This document shows, piece after piece, positions 21,042 through 33,300 of a stretch of DNA of 64,000 nt (position 1 is the stretch's first letter; the number at the start of each line of letters is the position of its first letter). The notes under the pieces were generated by a model. The model made no database searches and was not told the origin of the DNA. It saw nothing but the letters and a program-made list of their open reading frames with translations. The translations under genes were made by a program, and so were the position numbers. This DNA is from Pelobates cultripes (taxonomy: Eukaryota; Chordata; Amphibia; Anura; Pelobatidae), in assembly GCA_933207985.1 (NCBI GenBank), contig OW240913.1, positions 276,846,488-276,910,487 on the forward strand. Direction: 5' to 3'.

Positions 21042-21308
21042 CTATCTGGCATTACCATTTTTTTTGTCAATATTTGCCATTAGTCTAATTTATTTTTTTT
21101 GTGTGTAATGTATAACTGTTTACAATGCATTTCATTAAGTTTATGTATACGCAAGAATCTTCTCCATTTTACTTATCTTTTAGCGCCTTTTTTTTAACCT
21201 TCCATCTGCTTCCAATAGGTAGTAGTGCTCAACGACTCATTGTTTTTTCTACAATGCAGATGCAAACATTATAATCCCCACAGCCTTCACACCTTCCCAC
21301 TCTACATG

Positions 21309-21355
<47 letters not shown>

Positions 21356-21991
21356 CACACACATATATATATACACACACACACACTCAGAACAAAAATG
21401 CAACACTTGTTTTAGCCCCCATTTTTCATGAGCTGAACTCAAAGATCTAAAACTTTTTCTATGTACACAAAAGGCCTATTTCTCTCAAATATTGTTCACA
21501 AATCTGAATAAATCTGTGTTAGTGAGCACTTCTCCTTTGACAAGATAATCCATCCACCTCACAGGTGTGGCATATCAAGGTGCTGATTAGACAGCATGAT
21601 TATTGCAAAGGTGTGCCTTAGGCTGGCCACAATAAAAGGCCACTCTAAAATGTGCAGTTATAATCACATAGCACAATGTCACAGATGTCACAAGTTTTGA
21701 GGGAGCGTGCAATTAGCATGCTGACTGCAGGAATGCCCACCAGAGCTGCTGCCCGTGAATTTAATGTTAATTTCTCTACCATAAGCCATCTCCAAAGGTG
21801 TTTCAGAGAATTTGGCAGTACATCCAACCGGCCTCACAACCGCAGGCCACATGTAACCAAGCCCAGGACCTCCACATTCAGCATCTTCACCTCCAAGATA
21901 ATCTGAGACCAGCCACCTGGACAGCTGCTGCAACAGTCGGTTTGCATTACCAAATAATTTCTGCACAAACTGTGAGAAACCATCTCAGGGA

Positions 21992-23312
21992 ACAAACTAG
22001 GAAAAAATTCATTCTTGACCCCAAAATAGCAGTCAGATGTCTCCTTGGATCAAGCAGCTATTACCCCACTAATTAGAAATTATATCCCTGTATATTATGT
22101 TTTTGCAAGTATTTATCCAATTGCAGTTTAAACATCTGTATAGACTCTGACAAAACCAACTCTTCAGGCAAAGAATTCCATATCCTTATTGCTCTTAAAA
22201 AAAACTTTTCTTTGCCTTAGATGAAATCTCCTTTCTTCCAGCCAAAATGTGTGACCTTGTGTCCTATGTATAGCCCTATTTATGAATAGATTTCCAGATA
22301 AAGTTTTGTACTGGCCCCAAATATATTTGTATAAAGTTATCATATCCCCTCTCAGATGCCGTTTTTCCAAACTAAACAGATTTAAAGTTTTTAACCTTTC
22401 TTCGTAACTAAAATGCTCCATTCCTTTTATCAATTTTGTAGCTCGTCTCCGCACTTTTTCTAGTGCCATGATATCTTTCTTTAGAACAGGTGCCAAAAAT
22501 TGCACAGCATATTTAAGGTGTGGTCTTACCAGCGATTTATAAAAGAGGCAAAATTATATTTTCATCCCGAGAATTTATGCCCCTATTTATACATGACAAA
22601 ACCTTACTGGCCTAACTGCAGATTGACATTGCATATTGCTGTTTAATTTGTTGTCTATAACAATTCCCAAATCCTTCTCGTGTGTGGTTATCCCTAATTC
22701 ACTACCATTTAGGGTGTAAATTGTTTGTGCATTCTTAACCCCGAAGTGCATAACTTTGCATTTCTCTACATTAAATGTCATCAGCCATTTAAGTGCCCAG
22801 TCCCCCAATCTATCCAAATCCCTCTGCAGCAAAGCAATATCCTGCTCACATTTTATTACTTCACTAAGTTTTGTGTCATCTGCAAACACTGATACATGGC
22901 TTTCAATGCCTATTTCAAGATCATTTATAAATATGTTAAATAAAAGCAGTCCCAAAACAGAACCCTGAGGGACACCACTTACCACTTTTGTCCAGCCTGA
23001 AAATTTACCATTAATGACAACTCGTTGTACTCTATCCTTAAGCCAATGTTCTACAAAACAACAAGAATATTCATCTAATCCAATTTCTTTTAGTTTGAAG
23101 ATTAACCTATTGTGAGGAACCGTGTCAAATGCCTTGGCAAAATCCAAGTAGATCACATCCACTGCAACACCCTGATCTATACTTCTACTTACTTCTTCGT
23201 AGAATGCAATTATGTTAGTTTGACATGACCTATGTTTCATAAAACCATGCTGATTATCGCTAATAACAAAGTTCTTCCCAATGAATTCCTGAATATTATC
23301 CATTGATAGCCC
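21992..23312 (-). mobile_element. CR1-group LINE (5'-truncated), minus strand, inside the Tc1
   Basis: The 3' end lies at the left (21992-22150, 'gggtcaagaat' 3' UTR-like) and the truncated 5' end at the right, near 23303-23312. Tc1 sequence is seen directly on both sides ('gagaaaccatctcaggga' on the left, 'ctcttcacggatgaatccc' on the right). A clear target duplication was not found. Confidence 0.8.
22164..23303 (-). pseudogene. CR1-group reverse transcriptase, partial
   Basis: The minus-strand frame 23303-22587 starts inside the RT domain (DNIQEFIGKNFVISDNQHGF) and covers the boxes YLDFAKAFDTVPH, GVPQGSVLGLLLFNIFIND and FADDT (catalytic Asp pair, around 22873-22887). The frame breaks near 22590 and resumes at 22505-22164 with the C-terminal motif EKVRRRATKLIKGME ... 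LRGDMITLYKYI, characteristic of CR1/Rex-type LINEs. The endonuclease domain is absent. Such proteins nick DNA and copy their RNA at the nick. This one is a 5'-truncated, frame-shifted relic. Confidence 0.85.
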
Positions 23313-24399
23313 TTCATCTCTTCACGGATGAATCCCGGTTTCACTGTACAGGGCAGATGGCAGACAGTGTGGAAGGGGTCATATGGGTGAGTGGTTTGCT
23401 GATGTCAACATTGTGGATCGAGTGGCCCATGGTGGCGGTGGGGTTATGGTATGGGCAGGTGTATGTTATGGACAATGAACACATTTGCATTTTATTGATG
23501 GCATTTTGAATGCACAGAGATACCGTGAGGAGATCCTGAGGCCCATTGTTGTGCCATTCATCCTTGACCATCACCTCATGTTGCAGCATAATAATGCATG
23601 GCCCCAGGTTGCAAGGACATGTACACAATTCTTGGAAGCTGAAAACATCCCAGTTCTTGCATGGCCAGCATCCTCACAAGACATGTCACCCATTGAGCAT
23701 GTTTGAGATGCTCTGGATCGACGTATACAACAGCGTGTTCCAGGTCCTGTCAATATCCAGCAACTTCGCACAGTCATTGAAGAGGAGTGGACCAACATTC
23801 CACAAGCCACAACCAACAACCTGATTGACTCTATGCGAAGTAGATGTGTTGCACTGCGTGAGGCAAATGTTGGTCACACCAGATACCGACTGGTTTTCTG
23901 ACCCATCTGACCTTCCTGGACCACCCAATACTGTAAAGCTGCACATTTTAGAGAGTGGCCTTTCATTGTGGCCAGCCTAAGGCACACCTTTGCAATAATC
24001 ATGTTGTCTAATCATCATCTTGATGTGCCACACCTGTAAGGTGGATGGATTATCTTGGTGCAGGAGAAGTGCTCACTACCACAGATTTAGACAGATTTGT
24101 GAACAATATATGAGAGAAATAGGCCTTTTGTGTACATAGAAAAAGTCTTAGATCTTTGAGTTCAGCTCATGAAAAATGGGGGCAAAAACAAAAGTGTTGT
24201 GTTTATAAATTTTGTCTAGTGTATAAGTAAATAAATACATGTATTTTATACACATAAAATTTAAATGTAAATAAAAATTAAATATACATTTAATGTATAA
24301 ACAAGCACACATATAGATGTGTATAAAAATTAATTAAAAGAGATCAACTGCCATATATTAAGCAATACATATTGAATACAGTTCAGAATAAAAACAATA

Positions 24400-24404
<5 letters not shown>

Positions 24405-24440
<36 letters not shown>
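24405..24440. repeat. (AT)n microsatellite
   Basis: Uninterrupted TA repeats. The sequence from 24440 to 25228 shows no gene or element that I recognise. Confidence 0.9.
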
Positions 24441-24442
<2 letters not shown>

Positions 24443-25246
24443 TCATGACTCCAGTGTCTTTTGATGCTGTGCGTTAACGGTGTCACACATGTCAATAATG
24501 TTGAGGAACACACTCCTTCATGCTCCGGGACTCCCATTATATTTTAACACTGAGCCAATCTGCGTTGAACAAACAATGCCAGACATATAAATTTTGGCAT
24601 GATTTATGAAGCAAGCCAGTGGTATTATACCTAGTGCTCTATAAAGCTTTTTTGAAAACTTCTATTTGCCCCATCAAAAAGTCTTTGTTGCCTGATAGTG
24701 TGTTCTTGTGATTCTGTGTATTTTTGGTATTTGACTCGGCACTGTTCACTGATGATATTGTTCTCAGGAATACTAGATCTTGGTTTTGTTGCTCGTTTGC
24801 CCATAAAAATGTACGCCTTGACGTTGGCCTGTTCTGGTTTATGCTTTGTCCAGTTTCAGATGTTCTATACTTAGTTATGTTAAACCCAGTCCAACGACTT
24901 GTAATGCATATTTTTTATTTGGTAAAGGACAACCTGTGTGGATGGAGAACCTTTATCACAAAATGGATCGCAGTCATTCTCGCCAAAACTTTGTTTGCAT
25001 CCTGAAGCTCATTCTCACTCAGGGTCAGTTCTCCATCAGGAGCAGCTCTGCTATTGGCCTCCATTTATTTTTTCCCTTCCATTCCTTTGGAATCAGTTAC
25101 TCATGTTACATACATAACAAACCTATACTGGCCTGGACGCCAACGCGGATGGTCGCATGAAAGCCGAGCTCTGTGTGTAACTGGATGTGAACAGTGAAAA
25201 CTGGCAACAAACGGAGACTATGGCATCTAAAAAACATCACACTACA

Positions 25247-27460
25247 AAATTCCGTAAAAATCTGACCCCCCACTTACTCAGATTTTTCAACGACGCGGTT
25301 CTCCACTCTAAACTACCCCAGGACATGCTTGCGGCGACAGTAATCACCCTACCAAAACCGGGCAAACCCCCCACGCATTGCAAAAACTTCAGACCCATAT
25401 CATTACTGATGCCAAAATATTCGCCAAAATAATAGCCAATAGAATGTCAGATGCCCTCATGACACTAATCCACTCAGACCAATCTGGATTCGTAAAGGGT
25501 AGACAGGGAACAGACAACACTAGGAGGGTGCTAAACATCATGTACTCCATGCATAAACAAGGAACGAAGGGGATACTAGTGTCCGTTGATGCCGAAAAGG
25601 CATTTGATCGTCTTAGCTGGAACTTCCTTGAGGCAGTGTTGAAAAAATATGGATTCCCCGATGAATTTCTGTCCGCGGTGAAGGCGCTATACAACGTACG
25701 CACGGCAAGGGTGCTCTATGGAGGTTTCCTCTCTGATTCCTTCATCATCACCAATGGGACGTGGCAAGGGTGCCCGCTGTCTCCCCTGCTGTATGTTTTG
25801 GCCCTTGAGCCACTGGCGACCCAAATCAGGGCCCATCCTGACATACAGGGAGTACACATAGGACAAACAGAACACAAATTCAGTCTATTTGCAGACGACG
25901 TCCTCCTTACCATCACACAACCTGATATCTACCTCACGGCACTCACATAGGTTCTGGCAGTATATAGTAAGTTCTCGTACTACAAATTAAACACGACCAA
26001 AACACAGGCCATGTCAATTAACCTGGATCAAAAGACGACACACAACCTCAAGACACACTATGACTTTGACTGGAGAAATGACCATATAACATACCTGGGC
26101 ATAAAACTAACAAAGAGCCCACATGACCTAGTCAGGGTGGCCTCCAATATCCGCGCAAGCATGGATAAATGGAAAGGCAAATTCCTTTCCTGGCTGGGCC
26201 AAAATTCCTGTTCCATTCCCTACCAGTGGAAGTCCCAAAGACCTACTTTACCCAATTGCAAAGGCACATAGACAGGTTTATCAATGACCGCCGTAAATCC
26301 TGCATCTCAAAGGTCACAGCCACTAGGAAGCTAGGGGACAGGGGACTGGGCAGACCAGACATTCTAGCATACTACACAGCCACATTACTCAGCCACACCA
26401 TTACAGCCAAGGCACAAAGCACCAATCACCGTGGGTGGAGATTGAGTCCCACTGGTCCCTGGCAGAGGGGATCTCTTGCTTATTTTGGACACCAAAGCCC
26501 CTACGACCACAAATGCACAACATACTGCCTACCACAGCCCTGATGCTAAGGACATGGGATAGCAAAAAAGATAGGTTTTCCTCCTGGAGTCCGTTATCGC
26601 TAGCTACACCACTTAAATGCTTCAAATATTACATTCCCACCTTTGACAGCAGGGGATGGGAAAGCAGGGGAATACAGTTTCTACACCAAACAACCGGTCA
26701 CTGGGCCTACCCCAGATAGGTTGCCTACCATATTTCCAGCTGAAATCCCTACTGAAAACCATTAACCAAGCAAGATCTCTCAACCCACACACGATACAAA
26801 CCATGACCAACATGTGCGCAGAAAATGTGCGCAAGACTAATACCAAAGAAGAAGGCAATAGCAACTTGTTACGAAGTAATTCTGAGGGATGGCAGACTCC
26901 CGATGCCTAAATATACCATAGATTGGGGGAAAGACCTAGGGCATGAGATACCTGACGCTGCCTGGTCTGGGGCCTTCAGGATATACAAAAAATACACAAG
27001 ATGCAACTCTCACGTAGAATTAATAAGGAAAATAGCCACCAGATGGTACCTAACACCAGTGAGGTTAGCACATATGTTCCCAAACACCTTTGACAAATGT
27101 TGGAGATGCACCACTGACAAAGGAACAATGTTACATATCTGGTGGGAATGCTCGATAATCAGACCCTTCTGGGAGGGAATAGTCAAGCTGATTGGGGAAG
27201 TAATACACCATCCAATACCGGAATCAGCAGAATTCTTCCTGCTGTTCATGTTCCCTGATCACCTCCCAAAACAACAAGGGACCCTGGCATTTCACATATT
27301 GATAGCAGCAAACTTGCTTTTAGCTAGGAGGTGGAAATCCACCATAGCCCCCTCCAGAGGTGATGTGATCCAACAGGTATCTCTCAACGGTCAGTACGAA
27401 AAGATGGCTCATGAGAGTTCTGATAGACATAACAAAAACCTAGATGCACGGGGCAAATGA
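25247..27460 (+). pseudogene. L1/Tx1-type ORF2 (RT and C-terminal Cys-His domain), frame-shifted
   Basis: The piece begins just upstream of the RT domain (TLPKPGKPPTHCKNFRPISLL). A frame change leads into 25378-25950 with IIANRMSDAL, SDQSGFVKGRQ, VDAEKAFDRLSW, GCPLSPLLY and the catalytic FADD at 25888-25899. Further pieces (26011-26271, 26169-26543) follow in shifting frames. The last piece (26825-27460) has the C-terminal zinc-like motif CWRCTTDKGTMLHIWWEC, typical of L1 and Tx1 LINEs. The endonuclease is missing through 5' truncation. The protein would bind and copy its own mRNA. At least three frameshifts make it inactive. Confidence 0.9.
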
Positions 27461-28106
27461 AACGAATGGCTGGAGGGGAGGGCGAGCCTAAGTGCTGTGG
27501 CTCCGGGTGCAACAACCATGTCACAAGGGGAAACTGTAACCACACTAGAAACCTTCAACAACACAGTTGAAAAAGCAGAACCCACAGGGACACTCACCAA
27601 CATCACCTACCCTCCCCCACCCTTACCAAGAAGACCAACGGCGGCACTTCACCTGTCTTAAATAAACCCTCCTCTTGCTACTCTTTCTCTCGCTTCCTCT
27701 CTCTCCTCTCTATAGGAGTCCTCTCATCCAGCCGTGAGCTGCAATTTCTTGAAAAAACCTGGTGTCCACACAGGCAGGCAAACCGCAGGGGGCTAAAGCA
27801 CTCATACACAACGCTATCGTGGTCTTCAGAGACCATGCCTACATAGAGCGGCATGTGGGCTATGGGGTTAGCCACCAACATAATAGTATCTTAACAACAT
27901 ATGGGTTGAGCTGGCTCGCAATCCACAGAAGGTATTGAATATGTACATACAACTGCATTACCGAAATGTAACGTAATGACAATGCACTGAATATATGCAA
28001 CCACTGTACCAAAGCATACTGCCGATTTACTGTTCGATTGCATTATTAACTGAATCCTATATATGTTTGATTACCAGAAAAAAAGATATAAAGAATAAAA
28101 TTTAAA
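25247..28106 (+). mobile_element. L1-like LINE, 5'-truncated, with 18-bp target duplication
   Basis: AAAAAACATCACACTACA occurs at 25229-25246 and again at 28107-28124, directly after an A-rich tail ('aagaataaaatttaaaaaaa'). The 2.86-kb insert starts in mid-ORF2, so reverse transcription stopped early. The 3' UTR runs from about 27662 to 28106. The duplication and A-rich tail are those of target-primed reverse transcription. Confidence 0.9.
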
Positions 28107-28124
28107 AAAAAACATCACACTACA

Positions 28125-28847
28125 GCGGGAAACACCCCTGCCAACTAGTGTTTAACATTAGTATTGTGTAGCAGCAGATTTGATGAGTAAACTTGTGTGA
28201 GGCATAGACATATAGGTATAGCCAGCAGCTGGATATTAAGTAAGGCCAGTGGCAGGGGAGTCAGTAAATTCCTATTCTCACTAATCTTGGGCAGATCTGT
28301 TCTGCATGGGATAAGGGGAATCTGTGCATTAGTTATTATAGACAATTAATGCATGGATGACATCTATTTATATATACATATATAAACATATTAACTGACA
28401 AAAAAAATGTCATGCCAGGGTTTAAGATCTAAATAAAGTGATAAAAGGCAATGCAGCTTTAAACTACCTCTTTGAATCTTTTCTCAATTTGAAAATGTTA
28501 TTGATTTTATTTTGATAAAAGGGTTTAATACAGAAGAGAAGAGGTTTGGGGAGGGGGAGCAGCATCCCATGACTTTGGATTTAATACAACAATTGAGGTA
28601 TCAATATCACCATAAATCTCAAAGCAGACTTCACCACAAACCCGACAGGCAGCCACTCCTATTCACTAGGATACCTCTGTCCCTAGCTGGTAGGTGAAAT
28701 CAGGCCATCCGGTAACTGTTTCATTAGGGCCAGGTTACATCGTTGAGCATACTCTTCATAAAGCATTTAAACATGTACATCACAAGGTTGGCTAAATAGC
28801 CCCCAATCTCCATGTGTCCCACAAAGACCAAGCCTCTGTGATTAATT
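28125..28847. other. No gene recognised
   Basis: Unassigned AT-rich sequence with no coding or terminal repeats. Confidence 0.5.
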
Positions 28848-29170
28848 TTAAGGGGGGGGGGGGGAAATGGAAGTGAGGCTGTATTCATAACTATGTTGCC
28901 TGTCTATATCTGCTGACAATGCAGACAGCATCGCTATTAGGCGTTGAGCTGTAAGAATAATATGTATAATCATCTTTTGTGTGGCCTTGGTGAGGTATGT
29001 TGGCAGATCTAGTAACAGGTATCTGAGGTCTTCAAATTTAAGGGTTTTGAGTGCCACTGTTTGTATAAGGCCATGGGCAGAGTGTCAGTATTGCATGAGT
29101 GCCAAGCATTGCAACCACATGTGTACCATAGTGCCTTCGTCTCCATTGCATCTCTAGCATTTTGATGACT
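28848..29170 (-). pseudogene. L1-like C-terminal fragment
   Basis: On the minus strand one frame encodes LLLDLPTYLTKATQKMIIHI followed by ILTAQRLIAML, resembling the tail of frog L1-like ORF2 proteins. That tail ends with an 'L(T)..T.K.I.HI..AA.RLIA..W' pattern downstream of the Cys-His motif. An ETKALWYTCGC stretch just upstream may be the decayed Cys-His region. A G12 run lies at 28852-28863. The match is short and the assignment tentative. Confidence 0.4.
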
Positions 29171-29660
29171 CCTTGATGCCTTTTAGGGAATTATTAATGA
29201 CATCACATATTACAACATGTCAACTACAAAATTAATTATGTTACTGTGACATCAACTATGACATAATAAATTACATTATCTATGACATCACCAATGATGC
29301 CATCATATCATTTGTAAGGTATTATTTTTAGGGTTAAAATCATGTAATACAAGGCTTGACTTAGGGCTAATATTAGAGTGCCTTTGATCTTTGGGCAGTA
29401 ACGGTTGGAGTTACTACTAAAGGAGAAGCTTCTACTTTTAGAAATTGCCATTCATTCAGTTATTCTACCAATAGTATTATTGTGGCAAAAGCACTTAAAA
29501 AAACAGAATTGTGCTTTTTCTCTTCAATATCATCTCCAGGAGAGTAAAATTAAAATAGCTTCACCTTCACCTGCTGCCTGGTAGTCTAACTCTCAGTAAT
29601 CTCAAGCAGGCTACAACATATAAAGAGACATCACATACAAAGGTATACAATTTTATAATT

Positions 29661-30346
29661 ATGGCCTTGATTTAATATTTTTTGTGTAAGCTTTTGAAAT
29701 TATTTAATATTATTTAATAAACATTTCAGACAATTCATTTTTGAAAAATATTTTAATATTTTGATATCTTTAATATATTAAAGGATCACTATAGGCACCC
29801 AGACCACTTCAGCTTAATGAAGTGGTCTGGGTGCCAGGTCCATCTAGGTTTAACCCTTTTTGCTGTAAACATAGCAGTTTCAGAGAAACTGCTATGTTTA
29901 CCTATGGGATAATCCAGCCTCTAGTGGCTGTCTCATTGACAGCCGCTAGAGGCGCTTCAGCGCTTCTCACTGTGATTTTGACACCTATGGACTGGCTGAA
30001 TGCGTGCGCGGCTCTTGCCACGCATGCGCATTCAACCGATGACGGCGAAAAGGAGGAGGAGAGTTCTCCGTGCCGAGGTAGCCCGGCGGGGGAAAAAGGT
30101 AAGGGATTAACCCCTTCCACCCCCTAGAGCCCGGCGGGAGGGGGACCCAGAGGGTGGGGGGGATCTAGAGACCCTATAGTGCCAGGAAAACGAGTATGTT
30201 TTCCTGGCACTATAGTGGTCCTTTAATCTTTTTTCATTTATGATAATTTTATTGATATTTGAATAAAAAAAATTTAAATAATTTTTGCAAAGTTAAAAAC
30301 ATTAAATCATTTGAAAAACATGTTTAAATTATTAAATCAGGGCCAT
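29661..30346. mobile_element. AT-rich MITE, interrupted by a T2-type MITE
   Basis: The ends ATGGCCTTGATTTAATA (29661) and TATTAAATCAGGGCCAT (complementary, ending 30346) form an inverted repeat. Related AT-rich copies with 'aagctttccaaat.gatt.aatactgttag' lie at 30355-30470, 31790-32007 and 35040-35210. Confidence 0.5.
29778..30226. mobile_element. T2/Kolobok-type MITE
   Basis: TTAAAGGATCACTATAGG at the left and its complement at the right ('tatagtggtcctttaa') include the TTAA duplication (29778-29781, 30223-30226). It is closely related to the copy at 8790-9272, sharing the 'cccagaccacttcagctt' hairpin and 'tgccaggaaaac.agtatg' block. It is inserted in the AT-rich MITE. Confidence 0.8.
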
Positions 30347-33300
30347 TGGCTTTACTTTATTAAGCTTTCCAAATGATTCAATACTGTTAGAAAAAAGTTT
30401 TCATTAAAGTCTAGGGGAATTTCTTTAGATAAACCATTTCAAAAGTTTTTCTAACAATATTGAGTTAGAGTAATGTAGCACATATTCAAGCAGACAGGTT
30501 TATTGTGATCCTATCTTTTTGATAACATTTACACAACATTTTAAATATAATTTACATTTCTATGAAAACTTTTTTTTTATATTAAATAAAAGCTTTTTTC
30601 TCTGTCTATAGCACTAAATCATACCCCATGACTTTGTTAAATCTAACATTTATTGTGACTGTTTTTGTGGTTATTAATAGTTATACAGTAACATCTTATT
30701 CACCAATACAGTATAATAGGTAAAAAAAAAAAAACATATACAAACAATTACGATAAAACAGTTTTGGCAGCAAAAAGTGTTCATAAAATCCTGCTTAAAA
30801 CCGGCTAAAATTGAGTATGATTATTGCAAAACATAAAATATAAAGTAACCAAATTTAAGATTATTTTCTAGGTTTTAAATAATATACAACATATATAAAT
30901 AATAAGACATATGGTAGTCACAGAGATAGAGAGTGGAATGGGGTTTGTGCACACCATGGGACATGGGTGAGACAATGTAACTGCTTTAGGATATTGTCTC
31001 ATATTATGACCTTAGACATTATGATTTATATTATCAATTATAAATCATTAAACTATACAGCATAGAATTATTTTAAACAGTTATCTAGTGATATAATTTT
31101 ACTTATTGTATTAACTTTATATAATTATTCACAAGATTGATACACTTCCAAATCTAAAAATATTCTCCAGGAAAGTGCAAAGGTTTATGAATACTTCACG
31201 CTGAGTTCCTGCAATCGAAAATTTCTTCACAAGCTAAAGTATTACAGATAAGATACAATTCCTTATCTAGTTACTGAGCTGAAACAAATTAATAAAATGA
31301 TATGTAGACTCCTACAGCAAAGGATAATTAAGGATGTTTAATGCATTAAATCATTTTCTCAGACTAATATGATTTCATTTAAGTGAGTAGCTAAATTATC
31401 TTCTTTTGTCATTATTGGTAATTACAGTGATAAGCAGTTATTCATTTTGTAATATTGAGATAAAACACTTCATTACTTCAAAAAATTTAGCACATCCCAC
31501 ATACACCCACACATCACCACCTCATTGAAAATGGAGTGTGTGTCAGACTGGAACAATCTCGTATTGTATAGTTAATATTTATTAATCCCAAGACAGAAGA
31601 CAAACTGCTTCAAATAACATAACAAACACATAACACTTAGCTAAACGGCAGGATTCCCACCAGGCAACCACGTCTATTTACTTTCATCTACATATTTATA
31701 TTTATCAATCGCATATTATACAGTTACATTTAATATACAAATGGAGGTTTTGCAAGATTCTTTTGTCAACCAATTTCTATGCAATTTCTTAATGTACTAT
31801 TATTGATAAGCTTTCCAAATAGATTAATATTTTGTGATAAACTTTTAGAATGATTTTTCAGCATTTTAAAATGTACATATTGTTTTCCATAAATTAAAAA
31901 TAAAAATAGATCAATAGATTAAAAAATATCAAATTATTACAAAATCCAAATATTTTTCATAATATTAAATTATTTAAATGGTTTATCCATAAATATTAAA
32001 TCAAGACCCGTGTTATTCTGCAATATACAAGAGACCTCACTTTGGTATTAACCTCTTCATGTGTGTAAATAAGTTACATTTTGTTTTGCATTGAAAATAA
32101 AATAAAATATTTTTGAATACATCACAATTTAGATTTTTATTCACCCAATCTCAGGTCTTCACCTATTCTTAAAAAAAAAATGTTGTGCCTATAGATCCTT
32201 ATGAATCATGCAAATGAACTAAAAAAGATTTCAAATGCAGCACAGGAACCTGCATGGTTCCAAGTACACTGCTGGTTAATTACTTTTTGCACACTGCTGT
32301 CTGTGATATCATATTTAGTAAAGATATCTGGTTTTATGCAGGCACCTGTACTTAATGCATGTATACATTATACATGCTTAAAATAGTTTTGGTTATTTTT
32401 ATGGACTTTATTTGAAATCATTTGGAATTATTATTAATTTGAGCTCAAAGTAAGCTATTGCATTTTTCATATTTTTTATTACATATAAAAACAACATAAT
32501 ATAAAACTAGTGAATTACACAATAATATGTACACTAATGACTAAACTCAATATAAATTCTAATCTAGCACAGAGGGTGTACCATCTATCACTTTAAATAA
32601 TTTACTCATAAACAAGGTGCAAATCCAAAAATAGGCACTTCTCAAAAATGCCTGGAAAACTTGAAATAGAAAATAATTAAGGATGCACACTCCAATAATA
32701 ACCTAAAATATATCACTTTATTATAATCAATAAAAATAAATACAAAGTAACAGAATATATATGACCAAGTGCAATGCATCAAAGCTAATATACTTAACAT
32801 ATTGAAATTACCATTTCTTGCAGAAGTCAAACAGTACAAAACATGAGTCAAACCTCGCCCCAACATTTCGGCACCCCACTTGCCGCCTTTCTCATGAGTA
32901 TCAGATATTGATTTATAATAAAGTGTTATATTTTAGATTACCAACGACTAAAATAATATATAATATACTGTATACTATAGCAATGGAAATAAAGACAATA
33001 AAAGCACATCTCCTATAAATAATAATGTCAGATGCTAGAAAACCGCTCATACTCCGCACACAGGATGTAATCTGTGAGATGTTTAGATTATGTAGGGTGA
33101 ATGATTGTTAGACTTCTGCATGGAAAATTTGGCTCGACCAAACCATAGAAATCTTTTAAGCATGCAACCAGAATTAAAACTTAACTTGTGTTCTAAATAG
33201 TGCAAAATAATTGGATATAAAAAAAAACCAAAAAACTATAGAGTACGGTATTAATCTGAACTGTGTGCTCTATCTATCCTGCATGTGTAACATTAATATT

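Larger units (their letters stand above)
21676..23901 (+). pseudogene. Tc1-like transposase, split by LINE; catalytic Asp2 mutated
   Basis: The N-terminal piece (21676 on) starts MSQMSQVLRERAISMLTAGM and contains the helix-turn-helix DNA-binding domain (RAAAREFNVNFSTISHLQR). Frames shift before the LINE. After it, at about 23318, the core resumes with LFTDESRF (first Asp). The second Asp region reads QHNNAWPQ where the family has Asp, so the second catalytic residue is Asn. The Glu box SPIEHV is kept, but the following Trp codon is TGA (about 23704-23706). The family cuts and pastes DNA at TA sites using a DDE triad. This copy is dead through insertion, frameshifts, a nonsense codon and the catalytic change. 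Confidence 0.85.
21385..24221 (+). mobile_element. Tc1-like element with a LINE inserted
   Basis: Long inverted terminal regions (~280 bp) match: the left has 'tttttcatgagctgaactca' and the right its complement near 24160-24180. The left end abuts an (AT/AC)n tract and the right end a TA at 24222. The interior holds a transposase gene interrupted by a CR1-type LINE (about 21992-23312). About 130 bp of the transposase seem lost at the insertion point. Confidence 0.9.

Noticed and set aside
24724..25160. Two ~100-residue frames between the Tc1 and the L1
   Set aside because: No recognisable domain, overlapping in different phases, and no splice or promoter context; probably chance.
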